A DNA stretch of 64,000 nucleotides from positions 1 through 64,000 of the forward strand of contig JAICUB010000025.1 in NCBI GenBank assembly GCA_025936045.1, read 5' to 3'. Below the pieces are notes generated by a model, which was not told the origin of the DNA, did not search any database, and saw nothing but the letters and a program-made list of their open reading frames with translations. This DNA comes from Polyangiaceae bacterium. GTDB taxonomy: Bacteria > Myxococcota_A > Polyangia > Polyangiales > Polyangiaceae. Shown here piece by piece: positions 36,911 through 48,262 of this stretch (the stretch's first letter is position 1; the number at the start of each line of letters is the position of its first letter). Made by a program: the position numbers and the translations under genes.

Positions 36911-37591
36911 TCACTTCCGTAGCGCGGGAACCGCTTCGCGGACGGCTTCCAAGAGGCGACCCGCCACTTCTTCCTGGGTCCCGACGCCGGAAACGTGCAC
37001 GACGCGATCGCCCGGCACGAGCGTTTCCGCCCGCGCGTAGATGGCGACCAAGCGCTCTTGCAGCGCGCGGTGCTCGAACATCTCTTCCACACCGCCTCGG
37101 TTGCGGCGGCGCTCTTCGGCGACTTCGGCGGGCACGTCGATGACGACGGTCACGTCGGGACGCACGGCGCGGGCATTGAGCTCGCGGATCCAGGGGATCG
37201 CTTCGTGCGCTTCGGGCGCCGTCGCCGACTGATACGCAAGGCTCGAAAGATCGTAGCGATCGCTCACGACGACCGAGCCTGCAGCGAGCGCGGGGAGCAC
37301 GAGCGAGTCGAGGTGGTCGAGCCTATCGGCGGCAAAGAGGAGCGCCATCGTGGTCCAGCCGAAACCGCGCGGCCCGGCGGCGTCCGCGACGAACAGACGC
37401 CGCTGCAGGATCTGCCGGATGAGGCCGCCTACGGGGCCGCTCGTCGGCTCGCAGGTCAGCATGGTTTCACGCCCGCTCGCCTTCAGCGCCTTGGTGAGCA
37501 GCCGTGAATGCGTGGTGCTGCCGCAGCCGTCGACGCCTTCGACGACGATGAACACCCCCTGGTGCGGCTGGGGTAGAGTCGAGGTCATCAC
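36911..37591 (-). CDS. tmk: Thymidylate kinase, variant P-loop
   Basis: 226 residues. dTMP kinase phosphorylates dTMP to dTDP. The nucleoside-phosphate motif VEGVDGCGSTT, the DRY-equivalent VVVSDRYDLSSLAYQ and the LID basic segment RRRNRGG are present. The canonical P-loop lysine of GxxxxGK(S/T) appears as serine at about residue 25 in GCGSTT. Variants without this lysine exist in some lineages, so activity is not excluded. It overlaps panC by 4 bases (ATGA). Panel order panB-panC-tmk is unusual. Confidence 0.9.
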   Translation of the reverse strand: MMTSTLPQPHQGVFIVVEGVDGCGSTTHSRLLTKALKASGRETMLTCEPTSGPVGGLIRQILQRRLFVADAAGPRGFGWTTMALLFAADRLDHLDSLVLPALAAGSVVVSDRYDLSSLAYQSATAPEAHEAIPWIRELNARAVRPDVTVVIDVPAEVAEERRRNRGGVEEMFEHRALQERLVAIYARAETLVPGDRVVHVSGVGTQEEVAGRLLEAVREAVPALRK

Positions 37592-38475
37592 GGGGTGGTC
37601 ACAGGCGCATTGTCCTCGCTGAAGACGATGTTGTCGATGAGGCGCGTCGTACCGACGAAAAGAGCCACGGCGAGGAGCGCCCGCCGCCCCACCCGCTCCG
37701 AATCCGCGATGGGCACGAGGTCGTCGGCGCCGGCCACCGTCACGTAGTCGATGCGTGTGGCTGCGGGCTCGACCAGGTCGAGGACGGCGCGGCGCAACGT
37801 GCCGGCGCTCTCCTCTCCGGCTCGATGGAGCGTGAGGGCGCGCGCGAGACCGCGCGGGACGGCGAGCGCGCGTGTGCGCTCCTCGGGCGAAAGGTATGCG
37901 TTGCGAGAAGAGAGGGCGAGCCCGTCGGGGTCGCGGACGGTGGGAAAGCCGACGACCTCGACCGGCAACAAGAGATCGGCCGCCATCCGCTCGACGACCT
38001 TGAGCTGCTGGTAGTCCTTGCGCCCGAAGACGGCGACGGCGGGACCGCTCGCTGCGAAGAGCTTGCTCACGATGGTGGTCACGCCCTCGAAGTGACCGGG
38101 ACGAAAGGGGCCTTCGAGCGTCTCGGTCAGGCCGCTCACGCGCACGCGCGTTCGCTCGCCCGCAGGGTACATCTCCGCGGGCGAAGGCGTGAACACGAGC
38201 CGCACCCCCGCTTCACGGCAGAGCTCGAGATCGCGTTCGAGCGGCCGGGGATAGCGCGTAAAGTCTTCGTGCGGGCCGAACTGCGTCGGGTTCACGAAGA
38301 TGCTGACGGCGACGTGCGCCGCCCTTCTGCGGGCTTCAGCGACGAGCGCGAGGTGCCCGCGATGAAGCGCGCCCATGGTGGGAACGAAGCCGAACCCGCC
38401 GCCCTCCGCGCGTAGCGCGTCACACGCCGCGCGAAACTCGGCGGCCGTCCTTTTGACTTCGAATGCCGCGCTCAC
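37588..38475 (-). CDS. panC: Pantoate--beta-alanine ligase (pantothenate synthetase)
   Basis: 295 residues, normal length. It joins pantoate and beta-alanine using ATP. HIGH-type [23 protein letters not shown], the pantoate-binding [12 protein letters not shown], the GRKDYQQLK (KMSKS-like) motif and [10 protein letters not shown] are visible. It overlaps panB upstream by 4 bases and tmk downstream by 4 bases, so the three are translated together. Confidence 0.97.
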   Translation of the reverse strand: MSAAFEVKRTAAEFRAACDALRAEGGGFGFVPTMGALHRGHLALVAEARRRAAHVAVSIFVNPTQFGPHEDFTRYPRPLERDLELCREAGVRLVFTPSPAEMYPAGERTRVRVSGLTETLEGPFRPGHFEGVTTIVSKLFAASGPAVAVFGRKDYQQLKVVERMAADLLLPVEVVGFPTVRDPDGLALSSRNAYLSPEERTRALAVPRGLARALTLHRAGEESAGTLRRAVLDLVEPAATRIDYVTVAGADDLVPIADSERVGRRALLAVALFVGTTRLIDNIVFSEDNAPVTTP

Positions 38476-39377
38476 GACTCGTCACTCGCGGGGCCGTAGC
38501 TCGGCGGCGTGCCCGCGACGACGGGCTTCGCGCCCGTGTGCTCCACGGCCGGCTTTTGCTCCTTTGGCGTGCCGAAAGAGTGCTCGGGTGCCGGGAACTC
38601 GCCGCGTTCGACCTCGTCCACGTACGCGCGCGTCGCCTGCACCACGGCTTTGCCGACCTCACCGAAGCGCTTCACGAACTTGGGCTCGAGCTCGCCGTAC
38701 ATGCCGAGCAAATCGTAGCAGACGAGCACCTGACCGTCGCAGTGCGGCCCCGCGCCGATTCCAATCGTCGGAATCGAAATGGCTTCGGTCACGTGCCGCG
38801 CCACCTCCGACGGAATCGCTTCGAGCACGAGCGAGTACGCGCCCGCGGCTTCGAGCGCGCGCGCGTCCGCGAGCAGCCGCTCCGCCGCGGCTTCCGTGCG
38901 GCCCTGCACCTTGAAGCCGCCCATCGCGTGCACCGATTGCGGCAAGAGCCCGAGGTGACCCATCACGGGGATACCCGCGTTCACGAGCGCGCGCACGTGT
39001 TCGGCGTAGAGCGCGCCGCCCTCGAGCTTGACGGCCTCGAACGCGCCTTCCTTCAGCATGCGGCCCGCCGCCTCGAGCGCGGGCACGACGCCCGTCTGGT
39101 AACTCATGAACGGCATGTCGCCCACGAGGTGCGCACGAGTGGACCCGCGCGCGACGGCTCGACCGTGATAGATGATCTCGTCGAGCGTCACGCTCAACGT
39201 GTTCGGCTGGCCCTGGACGACCATGCCGAGCGAGTCGCCGACGAGAAGCACGTCCGCGCCGCCTTCCTCGAGCAGGCGCGCGAAGGTCGCGTCGTAGGCG
39301 GTCACGGCGGCAATCTTCGGGCCGCGGCCCTTGCGGGCCCTGAGCTCCGGAGCGGTGATTTTGGTCGCGCTCGTCAC
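38472..39377 (-). CDS. panB: 3-methyl-2-oxobutanoate hydroxymethyltransferase
   Basis: 301 residues from GTG 39377. It adds a hydroxymethyl group from methylene-tetrahydrofolate to ketoisovalerate, the first step to pantothenate. Motifs include [31 protein letters not shown], the catalytic Glu segment [16 protein letters not shown], the IPTIGIGAG segment and the FAKxG-like tail. Ordinary length is about 260-280; here a Pro/Ser/Lys-rich tail of about 35 residues is added. The frame is open to 39668 but homology begins here. Divergent from the coiled-coil membrane gene. Confidence 0.95.
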   Translation of the reverse strand: MTSATKITAPELRARKGRGPKIAAVTAYDATFARLLEEGGADVLLVGDSLGMVVQGQPNTLSVTLDEIIYHGRAVARGSTRAHLVGDMPFMSYQTGVVPALEAAGRMLKEGAFEAVKLEGGALYAEHVRALVNAGIPVMGHLGLLPQSVHAMGGFKVQGRTEAAAERLLADARALEAAGAYSLVLEAIPSEVARHVTEAISIPTIGIGAGPHCDGQVLVCYDLLGMYGELEPKFVKRFGEVGKAVVQATRAYVDEVERGEFPAPEHSFGTPKEQKPAVEHTGAKPVVAGTPPSYGPASDES

Positions 39378-39538
39378 TGCCCGGCGAGCGTAGCATCGGG
39401 GCGACCATGGCCGTCCACCGGCCTCGCCGGTCCTTCCTCTCGCGTTCCGCGACTCGCGCCGCTCGAGCTGCTCGGGGCCGCTCGGGGCCGCGACCGTGAA
39501 GTGCTCGCCCCTCGAAAACCCGCTACGCTTGCAGACAA
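39378..39538. promoter_or_regulatory. Divergent promoter region (panB operon / coiled-coil membrane protein)
   Basis: One hundred sixty-one bases containing a direct duplication of CTGCTCGGGGCCG-like sequence (GCTCGGGGCC twice). Promoters for both directions are expected here. No named site. Confidence 0.4.
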
Positions 39539-41329
39539 ATGGCAGCGTCGGCGCCGTCACCGAGCTTCGAGCGCGAGTTCGCGCGGCGCGCGCGCGGCGT
39601 GCGGCTTCGCTTGCTCGCGCGCGACGCGGCACTCGGTGCCGCGTTCGGCGCTGCCGTCGGCGGGGCACTCGCGGGCCTATTTTGGTGGCTGCGCTTCGGC
39701 GCGGCGCGCGTGCCCGTCTTCGCGGCCGCGGTGGTCGGCGGCGCGGCCCTCGGCGCGTTCGTGGCGCACAGGCGCCGCTGGTCGAACGCCGACGTGGCCC
39801 TCTATCTCGACGCCAAGCTCGGCACCGCTGAAGTGATCACGACGGCCGCCGAGCTCGGCGACTCCCCGGTGCGGGCCAACGTCCGCGAACGAGCGAGCCT
39901 TGCGCTTGCGGAGGCGAAGGACGACCGGCTCGCACCGCGTGTGCTCACGCGCTGGCACGGCCTCTTGCCGCTCGGCAGCGCCGCAGCGATATGGCTCAGC
40001 GTCATCCCGCTGCCGCCGCCGCCGGCGCCCGCTTCGCTGCCGCCCGGCGCCGAGCACGTGAAGAAGTCGGACCTCGCCGGACTCGAGCGCATCGAGGCGC
40101 TGGCCGAGCTCGGGGGCGCGAACCCCGCGCAGGAGGAGCGTCTCAAGCGCCTCGCTGCCGAGGCGAAAAAGCTCCGCGAGGACATCGCGCGAGGCCTCGA
40201 GAAGCGCGACGCACTCGCGCGCATCGCGAAGCTTCGCGACGAGATCGCCGCCGAGGAGCTCCACTTCGGCGACGCCGAAAACCGCGCCGGGCTCGACGCC
40301 GCCGTCAACGAGCTCATGCAGAAGGAGCTCACGCAAAAGGCCGCTCGCGCGCTCGGTGACGGCGACCTCACCGCGTTCGACGCCGAAATGCAGCGCCTGG
40401 CGACGCTCGCGGAGAAGCGCGACCGAGAGCTCGCGAAGCACGCGCTCGAAGCTGCCGCCAAAGCCGCGCGCGAGAAGGGCGCTAAGGGCATCGCCGACGC
40501 GCTCGAGCGCCAGAAGGCCGCGATGGAGCGCGCGGAGTCGAAGCTCGACGCGCTGAAAGAGCTCGCGGGCCGCCTCGGCAACGGGCTCGACCAAGACGGC
40601 AAGGACGCGCTCAAGGAGCTCGACCGCTCCGGCAGTCCCGAAGCGCAGAAGAAGCTCGCCGACGCCCTCGATCGCGCGCTGAAGAAGCTCAGCGAGGACG
40701 AGCGCAAGCAGCTCGCCGAAAACCTCAAACGTGAGCTCGAGCGTGCGGGCGGCGGCGGCAATCCGATGAGCAAGGAGCAGCTCGAGGATCTCGCGCGGCG
40801 CCTCGAGCAAAAAGGCGGTGACCGCGCTTTGGAGGAGCAGCTGCGCGAGCTCGCTCGCCGCGATCCGAGCGAAGATTCGCGGCGCCAGCAAGGCCTCGGT
40901 CAGGCCGATCGCGGCGGCGCCGAAGCGCAGCGCGGCCTCGGTGCGATGCCGATGCCCGCGGGCGGCCCCGGCCAAGGCAAGGCGAGCGGGCCGCGGCAGG
41001 AACAGGCGCAGCCGAACGGCCCCGGGGGCAACGGCGCGGACAAGAACGGGTCGGGCGCCGGTCATGACGAGGGCACCGGCACTCACGACGGCAAGACGGC
41101 GCCGCTCGACCTGAAGGAGCTCCGCTCCAAGGCGGACGGCCAGCTCCTGCCGGGCGCGCCGATGCACGCCGCCACGCTCGGTCGGGCACCGGCGCGGTCG
41201 GGCGAGACCGCCAATCAGCTCGGAACCGGAACGCTCGGTCAGGTAGGTCCGTCGGAGGTCGGTGCGGTCGAAGGTGCGGACATTCCGGAGGAGTACCGCG
41301 AACAAGTCGGCCGCTATTTCGAGCCTTGA
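39539..41329 (+). CDS. Membrane-anchored coiled-coil protein
   Basis: 596 residues. Two N-terminal transmembrane helices (about 29-47 and 58-75), then one near 142-155, then a long helical/coiled-coil region (about 170-430) rich in Ala/Lys/Glu/Leu, then a Gly/Gln/Asn-rich part and a short conserved-looking end [16 protein letters not shown]. The [17 protein letters not shown] segment and the PEEYRE end recall proteins encoded beside MoxR/BatA-type VWA operons. The MoxR gene lies about 4 kb downstream on the same strand, so it may belong to that system. Function unknown. Confidence 0.75.
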   Translation: MAASAPSPSFEREFARRARGVRLRLLARDAALGAAFGAAVGGALAGLFWWLRFGAARVPVFAAAVVGGAALGAFVAHRRRWSNADVALYLDAKLGTAEVITTAAELGDSPVRANVRERASLALAEAKDDRLAPRVLTRWHGLLPLGSAAAIWLSVIPLPPPPAPASLPPGAEHVKKSDLAGLERIEALAELGGANPAQEERLKRLAAEAKKLREDIARGLEKRDALARIAKLRDEIAAEELHFGDAENRAGLDAAVNELMQKELTQKAARALGDGDLTAFDAEMQRLATLAEKRDRELAKHALEAAAKAAREKGAKGIADALERQKAAMERAESKLDALKELAGRLGNGLDQDGKDALKELDRSGSPEAQKKLADALDRALKKLSEDERKQLAENLKRELERAGGGGNPMSKEQLEDLARRLEQKGGDRALEEQLRELARRDPSEDSRRQQGLGQADRGGAEAQRGLGAMPMPAGGPGQGKASGPRQEQAQPNGPGGNGADKNGSGAGHDEGTGTHDGKTAPLDLKELRSKADGQLLPGAPMHAATLGRAPARSGETANQLGTGTLGQVGPSEVGAVEGADIPEEYREQVGRYFEP

Positions 41330-41377
41330 GCGCCCACCCTAAGCCTTGGACGGAAGCGGCCGTTCTTGAAACGAGAC

Positions 41378-42361
41378 ATGTCCGTTTCGAGATGCTTCGT
41401 CTTCGCCCTGACCGCCGCTTTCGCCGGGTTTGCTCCGAGCGCTCACGCTGAACCCGCGGTCCACGGCAAAAGCGCCAAGCAGACCGCCGCGACCGAAGTC
41501 CCGGCCGCCCCGCTCGCGCCGCAAGCGACCCCCCCGACCGACGATCCGCAACGCACGGCGCATGCGAAGGCGCTGTTCGAAAAAGCCGCCTCGGCCTACG
41601 CCACGGGCCACTACTACGACGCGATCGAGGAGTTTCTCGAAGTCGATCGCTTCTATCCGAACGACCAGCTCCCCTTCAACATCGCGAAGGCGTACGACAA
41701 TCTCGGCAACCGCGCGGGCGCCTTGCGCTACTACCGCGAGTACCTCCGCCGCTCGCCCGGGGCGCCGGACCACGACAGTGTCGTCACACGCGTTCGCGAC
41801 CTCGAAATCGCGCTCGCCGAGCGCGGACTGCAACAGGTGACGGTGTTCTCCGATCCGCCGGAAGCGACCGTGCTGGTCGATGATCGGCCCGTCGGACTCA
41901 CCCCTTGGACGGGCGAAACGTGGCCCGGGCACCACCGCGTCGCCGTGCAAAAGAACGGCTACCTCGCGCACGAGGTCGTCATGGAGCTCGATCCGCTCAA
42001 GGCCGAAGAAGTAAACCTCGAGCTTGCGCGGGCTCCGACCATCGCGCCGCCGGCCCCCGCAGCGCCCGTGCACGACGAAAAGCCCTGGCCCCTCACGCGC
42101 CGCATGAGCGTGCTCACCTGGACGACCCTCGGCGTCGGCACGGCCGCGCTCGGCACTTCCATCGCGGTTCAGGCCTCGAGCGCCAAGGACTCACGCATCA
42201 CGCCCGCTGCCGGCTTCTTCGCGGGCCTCGGCACCGCGGCAGCAATCGTGGGCGGCGTAATGCTCTACTTGGATCTGAGTGACAAGTCGGGCGGCGAACG
42301 CCACGCCGCCGTGAATGCGGGTCCCGAGCGCGTCCTCGCCACCTATCAGACGTCGTTCTGA
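41378..42361 (+). CDS. TPR and PEGA domain exported protein
   Basis: 327 residues from ATG 41378 (a TTG 12 bases upstream opens the same frame). Signal peptide ending PSAHAEP. TPR-like helices at about 65-130 (HAKALFEKAASAYATGHYYDAIEEF, NIAKAYDNLGNRAGALRYYREYLRR). A PEGA repeat follows (VTVFSDPPEATVLVDDRPVGLTPW...GHHRVAVQKNGY). Two transmembrane segments end it (about 248-266 and 278-296). Common in Myxococcota, where such proteins accompany kinases. The next gene is a kinase, convergent across 72 bases. Confidence 0.85.
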   Translation: MSVSRCFVFALTAAFAGFAPSAHAEPAVHGKSAKQTAATEVPAAPLAPQATPPTDDPQRTAHAKALFEKAASAYATGHYYDAIEEFLEVDRFYPNDQLPFNIAKAYDNLGNRAGALRYYREYLRRSPGAPDHDSVVTRVRDLEIALAERGLQQVTVFSDPPEATVLVDDRPVGLTPWTGETWPGHHRVAVQKNGYLAHEVVMELDPLKAEEVNLELARAPTIAPPAPAAPVHDEKPWPLTRRMSVLTWTTLGVGTAALGTSIAVQASSAKDSRITPAAGFFAGLGTAAAIVGGVMLYLDLSDKSGGERHAAVNAGPERVLATYQTSF

Positions 42362-42433
42362 ACGGCACCTCGCGAGCGAACCAAGCTCGTTGCGAGACGG
42401 AGCCGAGCGTCGGTTCGCGTGTCGCCGCGGCTC

Positions 42434-44077
<1,644 letters not shown>

Positions 44078-44159
44078 CCAAGGACAACGGCACGCGGCGG
44101 TCCAAACTTGAGCGTTTATTTTCGGGTGGGTAGCTGTCCGGGCAAGTGGGACAGAGTCG

Positions 44160-44729
44160 CTACTGCACCTTGGCTTTGACGGTGCGGATCTTCGCCTTGT
44201 AGACGGCGAGGTCCTTTTCGAACTGCGTATTCAGCGTGTGGAAGGTGTCGAGCGTCGCGGCGTCGAACCCGGCGATGTCCTTCGAGAGCGCCTTCTGCTG
44301 CTTCACGATGTCCTGCATCAGCTGCGTTACCTGAGCCTTGGACTTGGCAGCCACCTTCGACACCTTGCCCTGCACTTCCACCAAATCCTTGTTGGCGTCG
44401 GAGAGCTCGAGCTTCGCCTTGGCCTTGAAAGCCTGGCGTGCGGTCACGAGCGCGGCTTCTGCGGACTTCGCCTGATCCTCCGCGCCGGACTGCGCCTTGC
44501 TGAGCGCATCCTTGACTTGGTCTTGCGCTTTTTGAAGCTCGGCCTTCGTGTCGTCGAGCTGCTTCTGGATGTCGGCGATCTTGGTTTTGGCCTGATTTTC
44601 GGCCGAGGTCACCTTTTCGTCGGCTTGCTTCTGGATCGCGTCGAGCTTCGCCTTCTCCTCTTCGGCATGACTGCAGCCGAGGAGCGTGACCAGGACCAAG
44701 GGCGCCAGAGTGACCTTTTGGAACCGCAT
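44160..44729 (-). CDS. Coiled-coil lipoprotein
   Basis: 189 residues from ATG 44729. A lipobox LVTLLGC is preceded by a short hydrophobic stretch; the frame is open to 44780 but that adds a non-signal extension. The mature protein is nearly all Ala/Lys/Glu/Gln heptad-like helix (AEEEKAKLDAIQKQADEKV onward), resembling Lpp-like or periplasmic coiled-coil spacers. Upstream of, and co-directional with, the Ser/Thr kinase at 42434-44077. Confidence 0.8.
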   Translation of the reverse strand: MRFQKVTLAPLVLVTLLGCSHAEEEKAKLDAIQKQADEKVTSAENQAKTKIADIQKQLDDTKAELQKAQDQVKDALSKAQSGAEDQAKSAEAALVTARQAFKAKAKLELSDANKDLVEVQGKVSKVAAKSKAQVTQLMQDIVKQQKALSKDIAGFDAATLDTFHTLNTQFEKDLAVYKAKIRTVKAKVQ

Positions 44730-45119
44730 GGTCCCCCACGCTACCACCGAAGCCTGCACGTCGTCTTCATTGTCCGTCATGAACTATCGACTCCACCCCA
44801 AAACAAGACCGCGCCGGTTTCGGTCGTCGCGAATGGCGATGAGGCACGGAGTCCGCTCGAATCGCTCCGGGCGCGGTCAGGAAGCGACGCGACGCCCACT
44901 TACATAAAGGTCGCGGCTACCGTCGACACGGGATAGATCCGCCGCAGCCTGCTGCGCCTGTTTCCGGCGGCGAGCGGAGCGCATCGAGCTTTCGAACGAG
45001 CGGCTTCCCACCCCGGGGCACGCGGTCACGTCGCGTGTCAAGGGCTCACACGCGCCCGCGGCACGCCCGATTTCGCGCGAAGCACGGACCTTCGAGACCG
45101 ATGGTAGCCTCCGGGTTCG
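44730..45119. other. 390-bp gap with no gene recognised
   Basis: The interval separates a minus-strand lipoprotein gene from the plus-strand MoxR operon, so promoters for both should be here. Open frames crossing it lack conserved sequence. No tRNA, riboswitch or hairpin with a T-run was found by eye. Confidence 0.5.
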
Positions 45120-46172
45120 ATGCCGCCCGCGCTCACCCCGGATTCGCCCCCTTCGCTGGAAGCTCGAGTCGCCGCGGCGCGCGACGCTTGTGAACGACTG
45201 CGCGCTGCGATCGGAGCCGTCATCGTCGGCCAGAACGAAGTCGTCGACGAAGTGCTCTGGGGGCTCGTCGCCGGCGGCCACGTGCTCTTGGAAGGCAACC
45301 CGGGCCTCGGCAAGACGCTGCTCGTGCGCACGCTCGCGTCGTGCCTCGATCTCGGCTTTTCACGCATCCAATTCACGCCCGATCTCATGCCGAGCGACGT
45401 GACGGGCACGAACATGCTCGCGCTCGGGCCGGGCGGCACGAGCACGGGCCGCTTCGAGCTCCACCGGGGACCCATCTTCGGCCAAGTCGTGCTCGCCGAC
45501 GAGATCAACCGCGCGACGCCGAAGACGCAAAGCGCGCTGCTCGAAGCCATGCAAGAGCACGCCGTGACCATCGGCGGCGTGCGGCACGCGCTCGACGAGC
45601 CCTTCTTCGTGCTCGCGACCGAAAACCCGATCGAGATGGAAGGCACCTATCCGCTGCCGGAGGCGCAGCTCGATCGCTTCCTGCTCAAGGTGCTCGTCCC
45701 GTCGCCGGGCGAGGACGATCTCACCCAAATCCTCGCGCGCACGACCGGGCAGCCGGCGCTCGCTCCGCCGCGTGTGCTCGCGCGGGCGGACGTGATCGAG
45801 CTGCGCGCCCTCTGCCGCGAAGTCGCCGTCGCGGAGCCGGTGCTGCGTTACGCCGCGCGGCTCGTGGGCGCGAGCGCGCCAGAGTCCCCGCTCGCCTCCC
45901 CGCTGGTCCGGCGCGCGCTCCGGCTCGGGGCGGGCGTGCGCGGCGCGCAGGCGCTCGTGCTCGGAGGCAAGGCCGTCGCGCTCCTCGCGGGCAGAACGCA
46001 CGTTTCGTTCGCCGATCTCGCCCGTACGGCGAGACCCGTACTGCGGCATCGGTTACTCCGCAGCTTCGAAGGCGAAGCCGACGGCATCACGCCCGACCGC
46101 GTGATCGACGAGCTCATCGCGAGCGTGCCGGCGCGGCCCGACGCGGTGGAGCGCGTGGTACAAGGCAACTGA
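45120..46172 (+). CDS. MoxR-family AAA+ ATPase
   Basis: 350 residues. Walker A EGNPGLGKT (59-67), Walker B VVLADEINRA, ATPK and the sensor ATENPIEMEGTYPLPEAQLDRF (the MoxR ATQNPxExEG hallmark) are clear. MoxR proteins act as chaperone-like ATPases usually paired with VWA and DUF58 proteins; those occur downstream at 51041, 53033 and 54979. It starts a plus-strand cluster of about 13 kb and is followed after 11 bases by the GldG-like gene. Confidence 0.96.
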   Translation: MPPALTPDSPPSLEARVAAARDACERLRAAIGAVIVGQNEVVDEVLWGLVAGGHVLLEGNPGLGKTLLVRTLASCLDLGFSRIQFTPDLMPSDVTGTNMLALGPGGTSTGRFELHRGPIFGQVVLADEINRATPKTQSALLEAMQEHAVTIGGVRHALDEPFFVLATENPIEMEGTYPLPEAQLDRFLLKVLVPSPGEDDLTQILARTTGQPALAPPRVLARADVIELRALCREVAVAEPVLRYAARLVGASAPESPLASPLVRRALRLGAGVRGAQALVLGGKAVALLAGRTHVSFADLARTARPVLRHRLLRSFEGEADGITPDRVIDELIASVPARPDAVERVVQGN

Positions 46173-46183
46173 TCTCTTTGCCC

Positions 46184-48262
46184 ATGGGACGCGCGATCCG
46201 CATCGTGACAGAGCGTCTTTTACGCGCCGGCAGCGCTCTTCTCGCGACGCTCTTCGCAACGAGCCTCGCCTGGGGCGCTCCGCCCGCCGCACCCGCGCTC
46301 ACGCTCACGACCTCACCCGCGCTCGGCCCGAACACGCCGCTCCCCGAAGGCTGGTCGACGTACGCCGTGTGGCTCGCGAACGCGGGCGCCGCGGAGCAGA
46401 GCGGAACGCTCGAGCTCGAGGTCAAAACGCCGTTTTCGCACGAACAGGCGCACGTCGTGACCGCACCGTTCACGCTCGCGGCAGGCGCGCGTGCGACGTT
46501 CGAGCTGCCGACGCACGGCTACTCGAATGCGCCGGTCGACGTGACGCTCAACGCCAAGGCGGCGGACGGTAGCGTGCTCGCGACGGCCGCCGTCACCGAG
46601 CCGAAGCCGAACGATCCCCTGCTCGTCGATCTCTCGACGCCGAGCCGCATCGGCGCCGCGGTGCGCTCGCTCGGGCTCCTGCTCGAAAAGCCCGCGGGCG
46701 GCGGCGTCGTGGTCGGCTCGGCGCTGGTCTCGACGCCGCCGGTCGATCCGGTCTCGGGCGATCTCGCGCTCCCACGTTGGGCCGCGGGTTACGCTCCCGC
46801 GTCGCTCGTCGTCACGAGCGGCAGGCGGCTCGCGTCGCTCGGCCGCGAGCAGCTCAGAGCGCTCACCGATTGGGTGCTGAGCGGCGGCGCCCTCGCCGTA
46901 GCGCTCGAACGCGCTGAAGACGCGCGCTTCGAGCCGCTCGTGGCCCTCGCGGGAGGCCCCATCGAGCGAACCGAGGCCCCGAACGAGCTGCTCGCGCCCG
47001 CGCTCTTCTACCAGCCTGGGGAGCTCTCGCCCGGGACGGCGATGGGCCCGGGTTCGGGCAGTCGCTCCATCGTCGCGCTTCGCCTCGGCCCGCGCTCCGA
47101 CACGGCCGGACTGTTGGAAGGCTTCAAGGGCGGCAATCTGCGCCCGAGTCCCTGGGGTGCGGTCGCGAGCTACGGGCTCGGCGAGCTCCATCTCTTGGCG
47201 TTCGATCTCGGGGAACCGTACGCGTCCGATCGCTGGGTCGCGCTCAAGCTCTCGGATCTCTTGCGCCACGCGAAAGAACGTGAGGTCGCGGTGGCGTTAC
47301 CGCTCGGTCGCACGCCGTTCGACGGCATGGCCGCCAACGCCATTCGTGCCGAGCTCGATCCGAACCGCTCCATGCGCTGGACGATCGTGGTCTCGGCGTT
47401 GATTCTGCTGGTCTACGCGGCGCTGGCGGGACCGGTCAGCTTCTGGCTCGCGGCCCGGCGCGGCAAGCCGCTGCGTGCGCTCTGGCACCTGCCGCTCTGG
47501 GCGGGCTCGACGCTCGCGCTGATCGTCGTCATCGGCTTGCTCGGCAAGGGCATCCGCGGGCGCGCACGTCATCTGACTTTCATGGAGGTGGGCGCGGGCA
47601 TGGAACGTGCCGTCGCCACGCGCTACCGCAGCTTTTACACGTCCGCTTCCCGCCTCATCACGGTAGAACCCACGGCGCGCTCGAGCCTCATCGACGAAGT
47701 GGTCGGAGACGAGTTCGCCGATCGTTCGCTCGTCGTGGATCGCGACGGCGCCCATATCGAGCGACTGCGCACGAAACCCTGGGCGACCACGCTCGTCCGC
47801 GACGACGGCTTCGCGAGTCTCGCGGGCGGCATCAGCATCGTTCGCGACGAAAGCGGCGACGTGACGGTGCACAACCGCGCGGCGCGTGACCTCGTGGCCG
47901 CGGTGCTGCGCGTCCCAGGCCGCGGTTTTTACGCCTTCGGGCGCATCGGCGACGGGAAATCCGTGCACGGTCGCGACGGCGAAGCGCTTTCCACGTCCAT
48001 CGGCGTGCCTCCCGTCTATTCGCGCCTGCATCCGCTCGCGGCGACGCTCCTCGCCCCCACCGTCGACAAATACGCCGAGGGACTCGGCGCGGCGCTCGCC
48101 GCTCTCGAGGCCCAGGCCTCGGAGGCCGACTTCTGGCCGGAGGACGTGCCGGTCCTCATCGCGCAGCTCGACGGCGGCGAGGGCAAGCTCAGGGATTCGG
48201 GCTACGAGCTCGATCGCGACCGCGTGATCGTGCGCGTCGTGGGCTTCGGAGGCGTGCCGTGA
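46184..48262 (+). CDS. Exported membrane protein, GldG-like candidate
   Basis: 692 residues from ATG 46184 (an open frame upstream to 45341 is the shadow of MoxR). A signal peptide ends near SLAWGAP. The large N-terminal extracytoplasmic part contains a beta-rich region (about 30-140) then a segment with YAPASLVVTSGRRLASLGREQLRALTDWVLSGGALAVAL, of GldG/IFT52 type. Two transmembrane helices lie near 400-425 and 435-455, with a second extracytoplasmic beta region to the end. No named family certain. It overlaps the following ABC ATPase by 4 bases (GTGA), so it likely belongs to that transporter. Confidence 0.75.
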   Translation: MGRAIRIVTERLLRAGSALLATLFATSLAWGAPPAAPALTLTTSPALGPNTPLPEGWSTYAVWLANAGAAEQSGTLELEVKTPFSHEQAHVVTAPFTLAAGARATFELPTHGYSNAPVDVTLNAKAADGSVLATAAVTEPKPNDPLLVDLSTPSRIGAAVRSLGLLLEKPAGGGVVVGSALVSTPPVDPVSGDLALPRWAAGYAPASLVVTSGRRLASLGREQLRALTDWVLSGGALAVALERAEDARFEPLVALAGGPIERTEAPNELLAPALFYQPGELSPGTAMGPGSGSRSIVALRLGPRSDTAGLLEGFKGGNLRPSPWGAVASYGLGELHLLAFDLGEPYASDRWVALKLSDLLRHAKEREVAVALPLGRTPFDGMAANAIRAELDPNRSMRWTIVVSALILLVYAALAGPVSFWLAARRGKPLRALWHLPLWAGSTLALIVVIGLLGKGIRGRARHLTFMEVGAGMERAVATRYRSFYTSASRLITVEPTARSSLIDEVVGDEFADRSLVVDRDGAHIERLRTKPWATTLVRDDGFASLAGGISIVRDESGDVTVHNRAARDLVAAVLRVPGRGFYAFGRIGDGKSVHGRDGEALSTSIGVPPVYSRLHPLAATLLAPTVDKYAEGLGAALAALEAQASEADFWPEDVPVLIAQLDGGEGKLRDSGYELDRDRVIVRVVGFGGVP

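Noticed and set aside
44730..45119. Possible small gene or RNA in the 390-bp gap
   Set aside because: The only open frames are antisense or shadow frames with no conserved sequence, and no cloverleaf or riboswitch-like pattern was seen.
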